Part shown: one piece after another, positions 1 to 8,798 of the stretch
Numbering within the stretch: position 1 is the first letter of the stretch
How the letters are laid out: each line of letters starts with the position of its first letter
Assembly (NCBI GenBank): GCA_021773355.1
Contig: JAJFKE010000023.1
Coordinates: 673,722 to 737,721, forward strand
Length of the DNA: 64,000 nucleotides
Source: Gammaproteobacteria bacterium
GTDB lineage: Bacteria; Pseudomonadota; Gammaproteobacteria; Pseudomonadales; Pseudohongiellaceae
Direction of reading: 5' to 3'
Made by a program: the position numbers and the translations under genes
The notes under the pieces: generated by a model
Told to the model about the DNA's origin: nothing
The model's database searches: none
Seen by the model: only the letters and a program-made list of their open reading frames with translations

Positions 1-2
1 AC

Positions 3-482
3 GCCTTCGTTTTTGCTGGCGATATCGGTAGTTTCGGCTGGGTTGAAGAAGCCGAAGATGGCGCAGACTACCCAATGCAAAGACGCGGCCCAAGACCCGG
101 AAACTTCCAGGTAGAAATTGATGGCATGCAGCTGCCTTGCCAGAAACCACCCTGGGGCACCCTGTCTGCCGTGGACACCAGCACCGGCGATATCGCCTGG
201 CAACAGGCGATTGGTCTAAGTACTGTACTGCCAGAGAATAAACAGAATACCGGCAGACCCGGACGCGCGGCAGCTCTTGTAACTGCCGGTGATTTACTGT
301 TTATCGCCGCTACTGATGACAACCGCATGCGCGCCTTGGATACTGCCACAGGTCGACAGTTATGGGAAACGACGATGGCAAAACGCGGCAACGCGAATCC
401 CATGACCTATTTGGGTAGAGACGGAAATCAATACGTGGTGATCAGTGCAACCGATACCTTATTGGCTTATCGATTACCCTAG
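3..482 (+). CDS. PQQ-dependent dehydrogenase, 3' end only (partial)
   Basis: The frame is open from base 3 to the TAG at 480-482, so the gene begins outside the window. The ~159 visible residues show beta-propeller repeats of quinoprotein dehydrogenases: LSAVDTSTGDIAWQ, then LLFIAATDDNRMRALDTATGRQLWE, with the alternating Asp/Gly/Trp pattern of tryptophan-docking blades, and a C-terminal PMTYLGRDGNQYVV segment matching the end of the family. Such enzymes are periplasmic and oxidise alcohols, sugars or polyols, passing electrons through PQQ to the respiratory chain. A second, complete member lies at 18.6 kb and ends with a similar PMAY…YVVVAAGG segment. Substrate cannot be told. The first in-frame ATG in the window (75) is internal, not the start. 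Confidence 0.85.
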   Translation, partial: AFVFAGDIGSFGWVEEAEDGADYPMQRRGPRPGNFQVEIDGMQLPCQKPPWGTLSAVDTSTGDIAWQQAIGLSTVLPENKQNTGRPGRAAALVTAGDLLFIAATDDNRMRALDTATGRQLWETTMAKRGNANPMTYLGRDGNQYVVISATDTLLAYRLP

Positions 483-790
483 GGATTATGGAAAAGCTGG
501 GATGAATTTGAGGATTCGCTAAGGGTTGTAGCAATGATTGGGCAGTTTTAAGAGTCGGCTTTGTGCCAGAAACGAAAGACCGTGCTAGTGAGCTGTATGC
601 CGCGAAAGTCGATGTCGGCTAAGATGAACGATGAATATCTATATCCGTCTGTTTGTGGCTTCTTAATCTATCAAGTTACATACAAGCTCTTCCTAGATTT
701 CTCTCGCGACCAATCTGTACCGAAGTTGCTTATTGAAAAAGCCATACGTCTTAGTGCCACCCCAATTCAGTTATCTGCTAGAATCAAAAT
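483..790. other. Intergenic, no supported gene
   Basis: 308 bp between the dehydrogenase end and the CPBP protease. A 77-codon open frame at 561-794 has no recognisable domain, no convincing ribosome site and runs into the next gene; I do not call it. Confidence 0.5.
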
Positions 791-1582
791 GTGAAAAACT
801 CACACTCCTTTTACGATACATCAAGCTCCTTCTTCGCACTCACCCTGCTTTTGTCGTGTCCTTTTTATATCCTTTATATACTGGCCTCCACCACCACATT
901 GGGTACACCTGATTTGGCGCCGCTGTACATTGCCCTGTTCACCATCGCCCCCATCTCGTCTGCAGGAATATTAACCTATAAACGGAATGGCAGGCGGGGC
1001 TTGAAGCGACTCATTTACAGGATATTCGATTGTAAGAAGATCACTCATGCCCAATGGTATTGGGTTATTGTTTGCCTATCGCCTCTGTCTTTCCTTGTTG
1101 CATTGGTTTGGCTGGTGTTGATGGGCATGTCGGTTCCACCCGCACTGGTTCCCCTTGTGGCCTTGCCAGTGCTTATTCCTTTCTTTTTCCTCTTGGCCGC
1201 CACTGAAGAAGTTGGCTGGATGGGCTATGCATTCGAATCCTTGCAAACGAAATATTCGGCATTACAAGCTGCCACATTTTTGGGATTGTTCTGGGCGTTG
1301 TGGCACGTCCCGTTTTTTTACTACCTGTTCCCGGATACCTTTGATCTATTTGCTCAGTTGCTCACACTGGTGGCAACGCGCATACTGATTGCATGGATTT
1401 TTATTCACAGCGGAAAGAGTGTTTTCGCGGCTATTTTATTTCATGCCAGTAGCAACATTGCCTTGATGTGTTTTCCCCTTATCAAGAGTGTTTCGCCGTG
1501 GGGGTCGGTCATTTATTGCGGCCTCACCATTGCCCTTACTACGGCAGCGTTGCTTTTTCGGAAGATCGATCCCTTGGAATAA
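791..1582 (+). CDS. CPBP family intramembrane metalloprotease-like protein
   Basis: 263 aa, starting with GTG at 791. The protein is almost entirely hydrophobic, with about seven to eight membrane segments. It carries the three CPBP (Abi/CAAX-like) motifs in order: EEVGWMGY near residue 138 (the EExxxR glutamate pair), WALWHVPFF near 173 (the FxxxH-type histidine) and FHASSN near 217 (HxxxN/B). The usual arginine of motif 1 is replaced by Met, so activity is uncertain. Family members cleave substrates within the inner membrane; bacterial homologues work in bacteriocin self-immunity or signalling. The gene stands alone, followed directly by REP-like repeats. No partner suggests a substrate. 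Confidence 0.75.
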   Translation: MKNSHSFYDTSSSFFALTLLLSCPFYILYILASTTTLGTPDLAPLYIALFTIAPISSAGILTYKRNGRRGLKRLIYRIFDCKKITHAQWYWVIVCLSPLSFLVALVWLVLMGMSVPPALVPLVALPVLIPFFFLLAATEEVGWMGYAFESLQTKYSALQAATFLGLFWALWHVPFFYYLFPDTFDLFAQLLTLVATRILIAWIFIHSGKSVFAAILFHASSNIALMCFPLIKSVSPWGSVIYCGLTIALTTAALLFRKIDPLE

Positions 1583-1590
1583 AAAACAGG

Positions 1591-1710
1591 GAGAATTCTA
1601 GGGTCAGGTCTCCATCTGCAAGAATTCTAGAGAATTCTAGGGTCAGGTCTCCATCTGCACGCCTTCAACCCTATTACGGGATCATAATGTGCAATTGGAG
1701 ACCTGACCCT
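1591..1710. repeat. REP-like palindromic repeat cluster (family A, copy 1)
   Basis: Two tandem left arms, ggtcaggtctccatctgca at 1602-1620 and 1641-1659, each preceded by a gaattctag motif, face one right arm tgcaattggagacctgacc at 1690-1708. The arms are inverted copies, so the transcript can fold into a hairpin. The same arms recur at 5950, 15891 and 18479 and as half-arms flanking the IS3 element at 2964/4234. This matches the organisation of REP/BIME sequences mobilised by RAYT transposases, but no RAYT gene lies in the window. Confidence 0.8.
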
Positions 1711-1804
1711 AATAACGTATACGATTTCATATCACTCTCGAGTGGGTATTTTTGTTATCACCGACGAATTAGGGTGGCCTAAATAGTTTTTCAACAGTAT
1801 CTAC

Positions 1805-2946
1805 TGTGAGTTCAACCGGTCAGCGCAACACAGGCATTAAATCTAGCAGCCGGTGTTTCATATTCCAATGTTTTTCTTGGCCTCTCATTCAGCTCTCTCG
1901 CGATCTTGTTCAGCTGCGCTTGGGTGTGAACGGACAGGTCAGTGCCTTTCGGTAAGTACTGCCGCAGCAAGCGATTAGTATTCTCATTGGACCCACGCTG
2001 CCAGGGACACTGCGGATCGCATAAATACACTTTGATGTTTGTCTCAAGTGTGAATCTCTGGTGATTTGTTATTTCACTACCACGATCCCAGGTCAATGAT
2101 TTGTAAAGTTCTTCGGGAAGCTTGTGTGCTTGTTTAATGAGCGCTGATACAACCGTGTCTGATTTTTTATCCTTTAGTTTTACTAGCATCACGTAGCGCG
2201 AGTGTCGTTCGACCAAGGTCGCTATAAAAGTTTTATTCGAGCCTTCAATAAGGTCGCCTTCCCAATGGCCTGGCACGGCTTTATCTTCCACAGATGCAGG
2301 TCGCTCCCGGATCGAGACAGCATTGGGTATTCTGCCAAGCCCAATGCCTTTTAGGCTGGAGTTCTTAGCGCGACGGATACTTCGCTTTGAGCGCAGAGTC
2401 TCCTGAAGCTCCTTTTTTAAGGCTCCGCGCGCCTGAATGAACAGACTGCGATAGATGGTTTCGTGTGACACTTGCTTATGCTCGTCGCCTGGGTTTTCTC
2501 GTTTCAGCCATCCAGCGATTTGCTGAGGTGACCACTTCCTCACTAACTTTGCTTCCACCTTTCGACTGAGTAGTCGATTCAGTACCAGTTTACAATTTTT
2601 CGGCCTCAAGACTCTATCCCAGGCACTCTGCTCTGCCAAGGCTGCCCTATAACGCGTAGAGCCACCGTTGCGCGCAATCTCTCGGCTGACTGTGGAGGGT
2701 GATCGGCCTAGCTGAGAGGCAATGGTTCTAAGAGAAAGGTGAGCGACAAGACCGCGTGATATTTCTTCACGCTCTGCAATACTCAGTGCGTGTTGGCGGC
2801 GCTTTCGCTCTGAGGGACGAATTCCGCCTGTCTGTGCTATTTGCCTGTGAATTGATGACGAGGATCGATCAAACGATCTAGCAATTGACCAGATAGAATC
2901 TCCTTGTCCGTATCGGTCCCAAATAAAGGACTTCATTGAATCTGGG
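1805..2946 (-). mobile_element. IS30-family insertion sequence, possibly trimmed at its 5' end
   Basis: The element carries one IS30 transposase gene. The 3' end sequence ctgtgagttcaaccggtca begins about 1805, overlaps the stop of the transposase, and recurs in a decayed copy at 21268-21397, supporting it as an element end. The other end near 2937-2946 (rc ccagattcaa) shows only a short match. Compared with relatives I recall, the N-terminus lacks about 15 residues, so the 5' end may be lost. Exact ends are uncertain. Confidence 0.6.
1812..2936 (-). CDS. IS30 family transposase
   Basis: 374 aa DDE transposase. The N-terminal part contains helix-turn-helix segments (SLRTIASQLGRSPSTVSREI around residue 70) that bind the terminal repeats; the C-terminal RNase H-like core shows the acidic triad in GHWEGDLIEG (D), LTWDRGSEI (D) and SNENTNRLLRQYLPKGTD (E). 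The ending ELNERPRKTLEYETPAARF is classic for the family. The first ATG is at 2936, but the frame stays open upstream and usual relatives have extra N-terminal residues, so this copy may be 5'-truncated. It lies head-to-tail with the IS3 element to its right, both amid REP-like palindromes. Confidence 0.93.
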   Translation of the reverse strand: MKSFIWDRYGQGDSIWSIARSFDRSSSSIHRQIAQTGGIRPSERKRRQHALSIAEREEISRGLVAHLSLRTIASQLGRSPSTVSREIARNGGSTRYRAALAEQSAWDRVLRPKNCKLVLNRLLSRKVEAKLVRKWSPQQIAGWLKRENPGDEHKQVSHETIYRSLFIQARGALKKELQETLRSKRSIRRAKNSSLKGIGLGRIPNAVSIRERPASVEDKAVPGHWEGDLIEGSNKTFIATLVERHSRYVMLVKLKDKKSDTVVSALIKQAHKLPEELYKSLTWDRGSEITNHQRFTLETNIKVYLCDPQCPWQRGSNENTNRLLRQYLPKGTDLSVHTQAQLNKIARELNERPRKTLEYETPAARFNACVALTG

Positions 2947-3001
2947 AATTCTAGCGGAATTCTAGGGTCAGGTTGAGGTTCCCCCAGTAAAACGGATTGT
3001 T

Positions 3002-3865
3002 TTAGTGAGGGGCATATTGCCTCTCATATTCTGCCGGGCTTACATAGCCCACGTAGGAATGCCGTCTTCGTTGATTGTAGAATACTTCTATATATTCAAA
3101 TAGGCTTTGTTTAGCTTCTGCCTTGGTCTTGTAGTCTTCATGGTCAACCAGCTCAGTCTTCAATGTGCCGAAAAAGCTTTCTGCAACAGCGTTGTCCAGA
3201 CATTCTCCCTTGCGACTCATACTGCAAATCAGCTTATGCTTACCTAGTAGCTGTTGATAAGAGCCTGAAGCATAAGTACTCCCTTGGTCTGAATGGACAA
3301 TTACCTGATCACGGTTACCTCGTCTCCAGATAGCCATTGTCAGAGCGTCTTCAACCAGAATACTGTTGTTCTTCTCTCCCATCGACCAGCCGATAACACG
3401 CCGTGAATACAAGTCGAGCACTGTAGCAAGATACAACCAACCTTGCCGTGTGGGAATAAAGGTCGTGTCAGATACCCAAGCCTGGTTTGGCTGAGCTGTC
3501 TTAAAATCTCTTTGTAATCGATCTGGCGCAGCAGCCATAGTGTGCTTAGAGTCGGTGGTAATCACAAACCGCTTGGCTACTTTCGATTGAATGTTGTGTT
3601 TACGCATCAATCGGGCTACACGGTTTACACCAACTCTTTCTCCATGAGCCGTCAGATCCTTATGTATTCTTGGTGAACCATAGATCCTTCGGCTAGCCTT
3701 ATGAAATAACTGAATCTTTGCGGTGAGTGCCCGATTAGACTTCGCTCGATCACTTTCTGGGCGAACTCGCCAGCCATAATAGCCACTGTGAGAAACCTCT
3801 AGCACGGTGATAAGGCGAGATGTCTTGTACAGCGTACTGTTGGCTTTTATAAAGGCATACTTCAC
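3002..3865 (-). CDS. IS3 family transposase OrfB (catalytic subunit)
   Basis: 287 aa integrase-core protein. It shows the DDE residues of the rve domain: WVSDTTFIPTRQGWLYL (D), IVHSDQGSTYAS (D) and DNAVAESFFGTLKTE (E), and an HTH_21-type N-terminus (RRIYGSPRIHKDL). The start is a GTG at 3865 overlapping the orfA stop (GTGA). A run of seven A on the coding strand at 3895-3901, about 30 bases before the overlap, is a plausible -1 slippery site that would give the OrfAB fusion transposase usual for this family. Ends intact; likely functional. Confidence 0.93.
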   Translation of the reverse strand: MKYAFIKANSTLYKTSRLITVLEVSHSGYYGWRVRPESDRAKSNRALTAKIQLFHKASRRIYGSPRIHKDLTAHGERVGVNRVARLMRKHNIQSKVAKRFVITTDSKHTMAAAPDRLQRDFKTAQPNQAWVSDTTFIPTRQGWLYLATVLDLYSRRVIGWSMGEKNNSILVEDALTMAIWRRGNRDQVIVHSDQGSTYASGSYQQLLGKHKLICSMSRKGECLDNAVAESFFGTLKTELVDHEDYKTKAEAKQSLFEYIEVFYNQRRRHSYVGYVSPAEYERQYAPH

Positions 3866-4170
3866 TTCAGCTCCCTCGCAAAGTATGCCGCCGCTTTTTT
3901 TAAGATCTCTACCTCTTCACGCAATCGAACATTTTCTTGCTTTACCGTTGTCAGCTCAGTTTGGTCCTCCTTCATCGGTCGGCCACGGCCTTTGAAGGCT
4001 GCCTGACCGTTCGAATCCAATTGCTCGGCCCATTTGTATAATTGGTTGCGGCGAATGCCGAGCTCCATGGCTATTTCACTGGCAGGGCGATCTGACTCTC
4101 GCATCATCTGTATTGCTTCGAGTTTGAACTCCTTCGTATAGGTCTTATAAGGTCTTCTGTTCTTGGTCAT
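3862..4170 (-). CDS. IS3 family transposase OrfA (HTH protein)
   Basis: 102 aa. An HTH_Tnp_1 domain (YKTYTKEFKLEAIQMM…SEIAMELGIRRNQLYKW) is followed by a leucine-zipper-like helix (VKQENVRLREEVEILKKAAAYF). It binds the inverted repeats and, through frameshifting at the A7 run near its 3' end, is joined to OrfB. Stop overlaps the GTG of orfB. Confidence 0.93.
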   Translation of the reverse strand: MTKNRRPYKTYTKEFKLEAIQMMRESDRPASEIAMELGIRRNQLYKWAEQLDSNGQAAFKGRGRPMKEDQTELTTVKQENVRLREEVEILKKAAAYFARELK

Positions 4171-4419
4171 TGGGATACTCCTTAAGCGACATTGTCGCTG
4201 ATTTAAAGTATCCGTTACACTGGGGGAGGTTCAACCTGACCCTCAAATCCCCCAAAACCAAGCTAAGAGATTGATCTGACTCAACTCTACAAGTTGCACT
4301 GAGTGTGACAATAACAAGCAGGCACTAAAGAAGTGTAATTAAACCATCCCGAGTGATGGCGCCATTTCATTAGCACTCCCGAGTGAGTTCCTTGCGGGTT
4401 AGTCACTGGAGTAGTCTTT

Positions 4420-5922
4420 TTGAGTAGCAAGATATTCGGCCAAGGTCTAGCACAACAACTGGCAACGTTCTTAGTGCTGCTTGCGTGCTGCAATGCAGCG
4501 GCCACCGACCTCTCTCTCTCCGCACCTTGGAGCTATCAATACTCGGGTAACGACTTGGAAGTCACCGTGGATCGGATCACCAACCTGTGGAGTACCGGCA
4601 CCTCAGGTACGCTGCGGCTAGAGCTATGGGCATTTGGTTCGGCCTATCAGGGTGGCCGCCAAAATGGCCACCGCATGGGGACCTATCAATTGAATCCCCT
4701 CGAAGCAAACCATTATTATTACAATATCTCCAGCGGGACCATTACAGCCAGCTTTCCAGCGGAGGGAATCTGGTACACTGCCCTGCTACTCACCGAATAC
4801 CGTGATGGCAACTACTACGTTGTCGATTACAAATTGAGCGACAGCCTGCAGACCATGGTTTGCAGCAATGGTTCTTGCCAAGTAGTTACCTCTGCGGCAG
4901 AAGCGGCCGCCGTCACCATCTCCACGGGTCGATCCGCCTACGAGGTGGATAGCGATGATACCCTTACCCTATCTGCTAGCATCGACGCCGGTACCGAAGC
5001 GGGTATACTGACAGATATCTATTTCGGCGCCAGTCTGGATCTTGGCAGCATTTTCTATCTCAAACCAAATCTGGAATGGGGCAGCGCCTTTGTCCCGGCA
5101 GCAGGGAACTTTCCGCTGGCTTCCCTTAGTGCGCCGAATTTTTATTCTATTCCCATCGGCGGGTTGCCCCAGGGTAACTATCAGTTCTCGTTGTTGTTAA
5201 CTCGGGCTGGGACTAATCCGGCTATTCAGGCGAACCGGCTTACCTACGGTGCCACCACCACGAGCTTCCAACCGGCATTTAGAGATTCTGACGTGACACT
5301 CAACCCGGGTAATCCACCGGTGGGCGAGGTTGGACGCAGATACATCTTTGATTTTTACCCCTTTGTCACTGGCGGCTTGGCGCCTTACTATTTCACTCTG
5401 GGAACGGGCGCTGGTTTCCCTCCCTTGGGACTGGTGCTGTCGCCCGATGGCAAACTGAGCGGTACGCCGAGTGTTGAGACGAGCAACACTTTTACCGTGT
5501 GCGCGGTGGATCTCGGCGCTAATCAGAGTTGTCATAGTACAACTGTTTTCATCCAGGAGCCGCCTGAGTCCACGCCACCTGATCCCACCGATCCGGATGA
5601 TCCAGGTGCCGATGACGACACACTGTCGCTCACCATCACCGCGGCCAACTGTACGGTAGGTGAGCGCTTCTCCTTCGGCACTATTGTCTATGACGTCATC
5701 AATGCCTATGGCACCGCATCCGGACCGGTGGGTTCTTCTCTCAGCCTCGGTGAGTGCGGCTCCTGGAGCAATTGCGAACGAGCCCCCAACGATCCTCCCA
5801 GCACAGCCTGGACTTATACGGCAACTACCTATGTAGCCAGTCCTCAGACTTTTCGTATAACACTCTTCGGCACTTCCGGCTCCCTATCCGAAAGTGAACT
5901 CATGGCCTGCCCCACCACGTAG
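4420..5922 (+). CDS. Secreted protein with putative Ig-like (He_PIG) domain
   Basis: 500 aa beginning at TTG 4420; no nearer ATG keeps the signal peptide. Residues 1-28 form a signal peptide ending in CCNAAATD. Residues ~30-300 are beta-rich with no family I can name, with repeated aromatic/Gly segments. Residues ~300-390 look like a putative Ig domain (GLAPYYFTLGTGAGFPPLGL…DGKLSGTPS) found in bacterial surface proteins. A Pro/Asp-rich linker (PPDPTDPDDPGADDD) leads to a C-terminal beta domain with several cysteines. Likely periplasmic or cell-surface; function unknown. The gene sits just after the IS3/REP cluster with no operon partner. Confidence 0.65.
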   Translation: MSSKIFGQGLAQQLATFLVLLACCNAAATDLSLSAPWSYQYSGNDLEVTVDRITNLWSTGTSGTLRLELWAFGSAYQGGRQNGHRMGTYQLNPLEANHYYYNISSGTITASFPAEGIWYTALLLTEYRDGNYYVVDYKLSDSLQTMVCSNGSCQVVTSAAEAAAVTISTGRSAYEVDSDDTLTLSASIDAGTEAGILTDIYFGASLDLGSIFYLKPNLEWGSAFVPAAGNFPLASLSAPNFYSIPIGGLPQGNYQFSLLLTRAGTNPAIQANRLTYGATTTSFQPAFRDSDVTLNPGNPPVGEVGRRYIFDFYPFVTGGLAPYYFTLGTGAGFPPLGLVLSPDGKLSGTPSVETSNTFTVCAVDLGANQSCHSTTVFIQEPPESTPPDPTDPDDPGADDDTLSLTITAANCTVGERFSFGTIVYDVINAYGTASGPVGSSLSLGECGSWSNCERAPNDPPSTAWTYTATTYVASPQTFRITLFGTSGSLSESELMACPTT

Positions 5923-5949
5923 TAAATAAAAACGGAATAACGGGGGAGA

Positions 5950-6007
5950 TTCAGGTCTCCATCTGCAACTCAAAGCGTAATCTGTGTGCAATTGGAGACT
6001 TGACGCT
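5950..6007. repeat. REP-like palindrome (family A, copy 2)
   Basis: Left arm ttcaggtctccatctgca, spacer containing aactcaaagcgtaatctgtg, right arm tgcaattggagacttgacg. Spacer is shared almost exactly with copies at 15891 and 18479, so the whole ~60 bp unit, not just the arms, has been copied. Confidence 0.8.
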
Positions 6008-6011
6008 CTTT

Positions 6012-6149
6012 TTGGGCATTGGGCATCTGGGTTTGGCCCAGACAGCCGTCACCGGCGCGATGCTGGCGGCTATGGCAGTAGGGAAAGAGCCGCCGATAGA
6101 CGTGAGTCCTTACCGGGTCGACCGTGTTTTAGCATGTCTGTCGTGCTAA
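6012..6149 (+). pseudogene. C-terminal remnant of a FAD-dependent D-amino-acid dehydrogenase
   Basis: A 45-codon frame right after the REP copy reads GIGHLGLAQTAVTGAMLAAM followed by VGKEPPIDVSPYRVDR, ending in TAA at 6147-6149. This matches the C-terminal signature of DadA/DAO-type FAD oxidoreductases (GH-x-GLT-x3-TG…I-DLSPYR-x-DR-F). No start codon or FAD-binding Rossmann part is present upstream, only the REP element and the preceding gene. So this is the tail of a gene broken by rearrangement at the repeat. Confidence 0.7.
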
Positions 6150-6611
6150 TGGGACAGGATACTCATGGCACTCCTAGCTACTGGGGTCGAAAAGATATTG
6201 TGAACTTCCTGAGGAACATCCATCCGAGCCGTATCCCCTGGAAAGAATATACGTTCAAATGTAGATAGCGAGATGCATAACCCGCCCGGAAATATCGCCG
6301 CTTCGGGTCTTGCTTGGGGGCTCGTTCCAACTTCTCTTTCTAATCTAATACCCCATATATATGCACAAATCGACAGTAATATAAAATTTTTGCATATGAC
6401 TGGGATACAAAGACACCTTGAAAATTCGGGTTAAGACCAAGTTGATAGAATATCGGCAATAGTCAGTATGGAGTGTGAAAAGCCGATGAATCTATACATG
6501 ATATAGTCACGATATCATCGACAAAAACTTGAAAAAGGTGAGGATTGCCGGTTATAAGAACAAAACAAAATAAACTATTTTTTAAATGAGAAGTGCTATA
6601 TAAATTTTACA
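6150..6611. promoter_or_regulatory. AT-rich leader upstream of the Wadjet operon
   Basis: About 460 bp, becoming strongly AT-rich after 6340. It holds no supported gene and must contain the promoter for jetA. Candidate elements cannot be pinned down among the many A/T runs; no strong Shine-Dalgarno precedes the jetA ATG. Confidence 0.4.
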
Positions 6612-8072
6612 ATGAGCCTGCATGAATCACATGCCCGTTACCGACGCCAGTCAAAGGAAAACGCCGCTTGGCGTCTCCTGCGTGCTGGAAACGCCCCTCT
6701 TGTGCTTGCCTTTATCTCGAACTTGTTTAGTGAATCTAATGACGTGCTGTTCAGCCGCGCCAAGGCCGCACTGGAATTGGAGCTGTCTCGCTGGCGGGAA
6801 GAAGACTGGTTTGAAAGCGAAAAATCGGCAGCGGCCTATTTACATGAATGGATACAGGCCGGATGGTTGCGCGAACTGAATAATAATTTGAGTAAGACAG
6901 ATGCATTTGAAACTGCACTACGATTCTGTGAAGCACTGGACAAGCGTGAAAGCACAGCCACCGCATCCCATCTACGAATTGTACAAGATGCCGTGCGGGA
7001 CCTGGCAGCCAGTCTAAGTCCGAGTTCCAATGAACGGGTTATGCTGCTTGAATCTCGTAAGACTGAACTGCAAGGGGAGATTGATGACCTGAATGCAGGT
7101 ATTGTGAAGCAATTGAGTGAGACCGAACAACGCGAGCGTATACGTGAGGTATATCAGCTGGCTTCTGTGCTCACAGGTGACTTTCGTCGAGTGGAAGATG
7201 ATATACGTTTGCTGGATCAATCACTGCGTGTACAAATGATTGAAGCAGACAGTAAACGTGGAGAGGTTTTGCAAGACCTTTTACAGAAAGAAGAGGCGCT
7301 ATCCGAATCAGATGCCGGGCGGGCATTTGAGGGCTTCTTTCAATTGTTGTGCGATCAAAATCGTAATATGGAGTTTCGCGAGCAACTACGCTCTTTATTG
7401 AGCCGTTCCGCAGTAAGTCACTTAAGACCGGATGAGTCCCGCTATTTAGGACGATTAGTACGTGAATTGACTCGTGAGAGCGAGAGAGTATTCAAGGTGC
7501 GGCGGCGTACCGAAGAAAGCTTGCGTGCCTTTGTAGAAAGTGGCGCTCACCTGGAAAACCGACGAGTGGAACAGCTCCTGGGCAAGTTGGAACGCATGGC
7601 AGTACGCTTTAAAGATTTGGAAATTGACTGGCAAGTACAACTACCGATTGAATTACAGAGCGGAAAGGCATCGATCAGCTCACCACAAAATATGCGTTTA
7701 CGCACTCCTGAAGAACAACTGGATACAAGCAATGTCGAAGCGGTTGAAAATAGTCACTTACCAAGCCAAATCATGCTTGACCAATTACACGCAGTAAAGA
7801 TCATGGAAGTTGCCATGCGCATTCAATCGCTTCTGCAACAGCAAGGGCCACTAAGTATTGGGGGATTAATCAAACAATACCCTATTGAGTCCGGACTTGA
7901 AGAACTGGTTGCATGCCTCCGAGTAGCCAAGGCCATTGGTGCTACTGAACTGGACGGTAAAGAAATTGTTGAGATTACAGATCGCAAAGGAGAAATAGTC
8001 CGCGCAACAATCCCGGGGCTAGTTCTCAGTGCGCAGCAGTTTCCGCGACAGCTTGAGGAACTTGCTTTATGA
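6612..8072 (+). CDS. jetA: Wadjet anti-plasmid system protein JetA (MksF-like kleisin, DUF3375)
   Basis: 486 aa. The N-terminus, with AAWRLLRAGNAPLVLAFISN, is the hallmark opening of DUF3375 proteins; the middle (residues ~130-340) is helical and charged and the C-terminus is a winged-helix-like segment. In Wadjet, JetA is the kleisin that bridges the JetC ATPase heads. Gene order here, jetA–jetB–jetC–jetD with overlaps of 4 bp (A/B) and 4 bp (C/D), is the canonical four-gene operon. Length fits the family. The ATG at 6612 gives the usual MSLHESHARYRR-type start; there is no obvious ribosome site. Recognised by motif and context, not by alignment. Confidence 0.9.
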   Translation: MSLHESHARYRRQSKENAAWRLLRAGNAPLVLAFISNLFSESNDVLFSRAKAALELELSRWREEDWFESEKSAAAYLHEWIQAGWLRELNNNLSKTDAFETALRFCEALDKRESTATASHLRIVQDAVRDLAASLSPSSNERVMLLESRKTELQGEIDDLNAGIVKQLSETEQRERIREVYQLASVLTGDFRRVEDDIRLLDQSLRVQMIEADSKRGEVLQDLLQKEEALSESDAGRAFEGFFQLLCDQNRNMEFREQLRSLLSRSAVSHLRPDESRYLGRLVRELTRESERVFKVRRRTEESLRAFVESGAHLENRRVEQLLGKLERMAVRFKDLEIDWQVQLPIELQSGKASISSPQNMRLRTPEEQLDTSNVEAVENSHLPSQIMLDQLHAVKIMEVAMRIQSLLQQQGPLSIGGLIKQYPIESGLEELVACLRVAKAIGATELDGKEIVEITDRKGEIVRATIPGLVLSAQQFPRQLEELAL

Positions 8073-8794
8073 CGGAAGATAATAACAATCCATCAGCGCC
8101 AGCACTGTTTGATCGCTTTCGTGCAGATTCAGAAGAACAATCTGGTAATAATGAAATAATAAACAATACTCCTGATATTGATGAAATAAGTGATACGTCC
8201 GAAAGTCAACTGGGCCGTTTATCTGCTGATGCACGTCGATGCCTGGTAAGTCTATTACGTCATGGTGTTATCCTGGCAAATAATAAACAGCAGTTATTCG
8301 ACATCCTGGTAAAGGAACAGTTGCTAATACAAGATCACCTTGCAGATATGTTTTTGCGTGTTCTAATTGATGAGTCGACTGGTGTTGCCGTGCTATTACA
8401 ACAGGAAACTGATGAGGATGAAGATTCAGTATCGCTCATTACACGAAGACCACTATCATTATATGACTCACTGTTGCTTCTGATATTGCGTAAACATTTT
8501 CAGGAAAGAGAGACCGCTGGTGAACAACGTGTTTATATTGATATAGATCGAATTGAATCCAGGCTGACGCCATTTTTACCTTTAACCAATAATAGCCGCA
8601 GTGATCGTCGCAAGTTAAGCGGTTCCTTAAAAAATATGAAAGACAAGCGTCTATTGCAAAGCGTACCAGGAGATGATGAACGTTTTGAAATCACGCCGGT
8701 AATCCGTTATGTAGTAAATGCAGAGTTTTTGGAGCAAATGTTAGTTGAATATCAGGCTATGGCAGAACAGGCTGGCATGGTAGTCGAGGCATAA
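8069..8794 (+). CDS. jetB: Wadjet protein JetB (MksE-like, DUF4194)
   Basis: 241 aa, starting at ATG 8069 inside the jetA stop (ATGA overlap), implying translational coupling. The first ~50 residues are acidic and low-complexity; residues ~55-225 form the DUF4194 tandem winged-helix region (RCLVSLLRHGVIL…RRPLSLYDSLLLLILRKHF…FLPLTNNSRSDRRKLSGSL). JetB is the KITE-type accessory subunit that binds the JetA kleisin within the SMC-like complex. Placed directly before the ATPase gene with a 4-bp gap. Confidence 0.9.
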   Translation: MTEDNNNPSAPALFDRFRADSEEQSGNNEIINNTPDIDEISDTSESQLGRLSADARRCLVSLLRHGVILANNKQQLFDILVKEQLLIQDHLADMFLRVLIDESTGVAVLLQQETDEDEDSVSLITRRPLSLYDSLLLLILRKHFQERETAGEQRVYIDIDRIESRLTPFLPLTNNSRSDRRKLSGSLKNMKDKRLLQSVPGDDERFEITPVIRYVVNAEFLEQMLVEYQAMAEQAGMVVEA

Positions 8795-8798
8795 ATAG

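Larger units (their letters stand above)
2974..4233 (-). mobile_element. IS3-family insertion sequence (complete, 1260 bp)
   Basis: Contains overlapping orfA and orfB bounded by imperfect inverted repeats. The left end at 2974 reads tgaggttcccccagtaaaac and the right end, read inward on the other strand from 4233, reads tgaacctcccccagtgtaac. Flanks are agggtcaggt (2964-2973) on the left and acctgaccct (4234-4243) on the right, which are the two arms of the family A palindrome, so the element sits inside one. No simple direct target duplication is visible. Confidence 0.85.

Noticed and set aside
561..794. 77-codon frame before the CPBP gene
   Set aside because: No domain, odd composition, and overlaps the start of a well-supported gene.
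5984..6268. 94-codon frame starting in the REP copy
   Set aside because: The real signal here is the DadA-like C-terminus in another frame (6012-6149).
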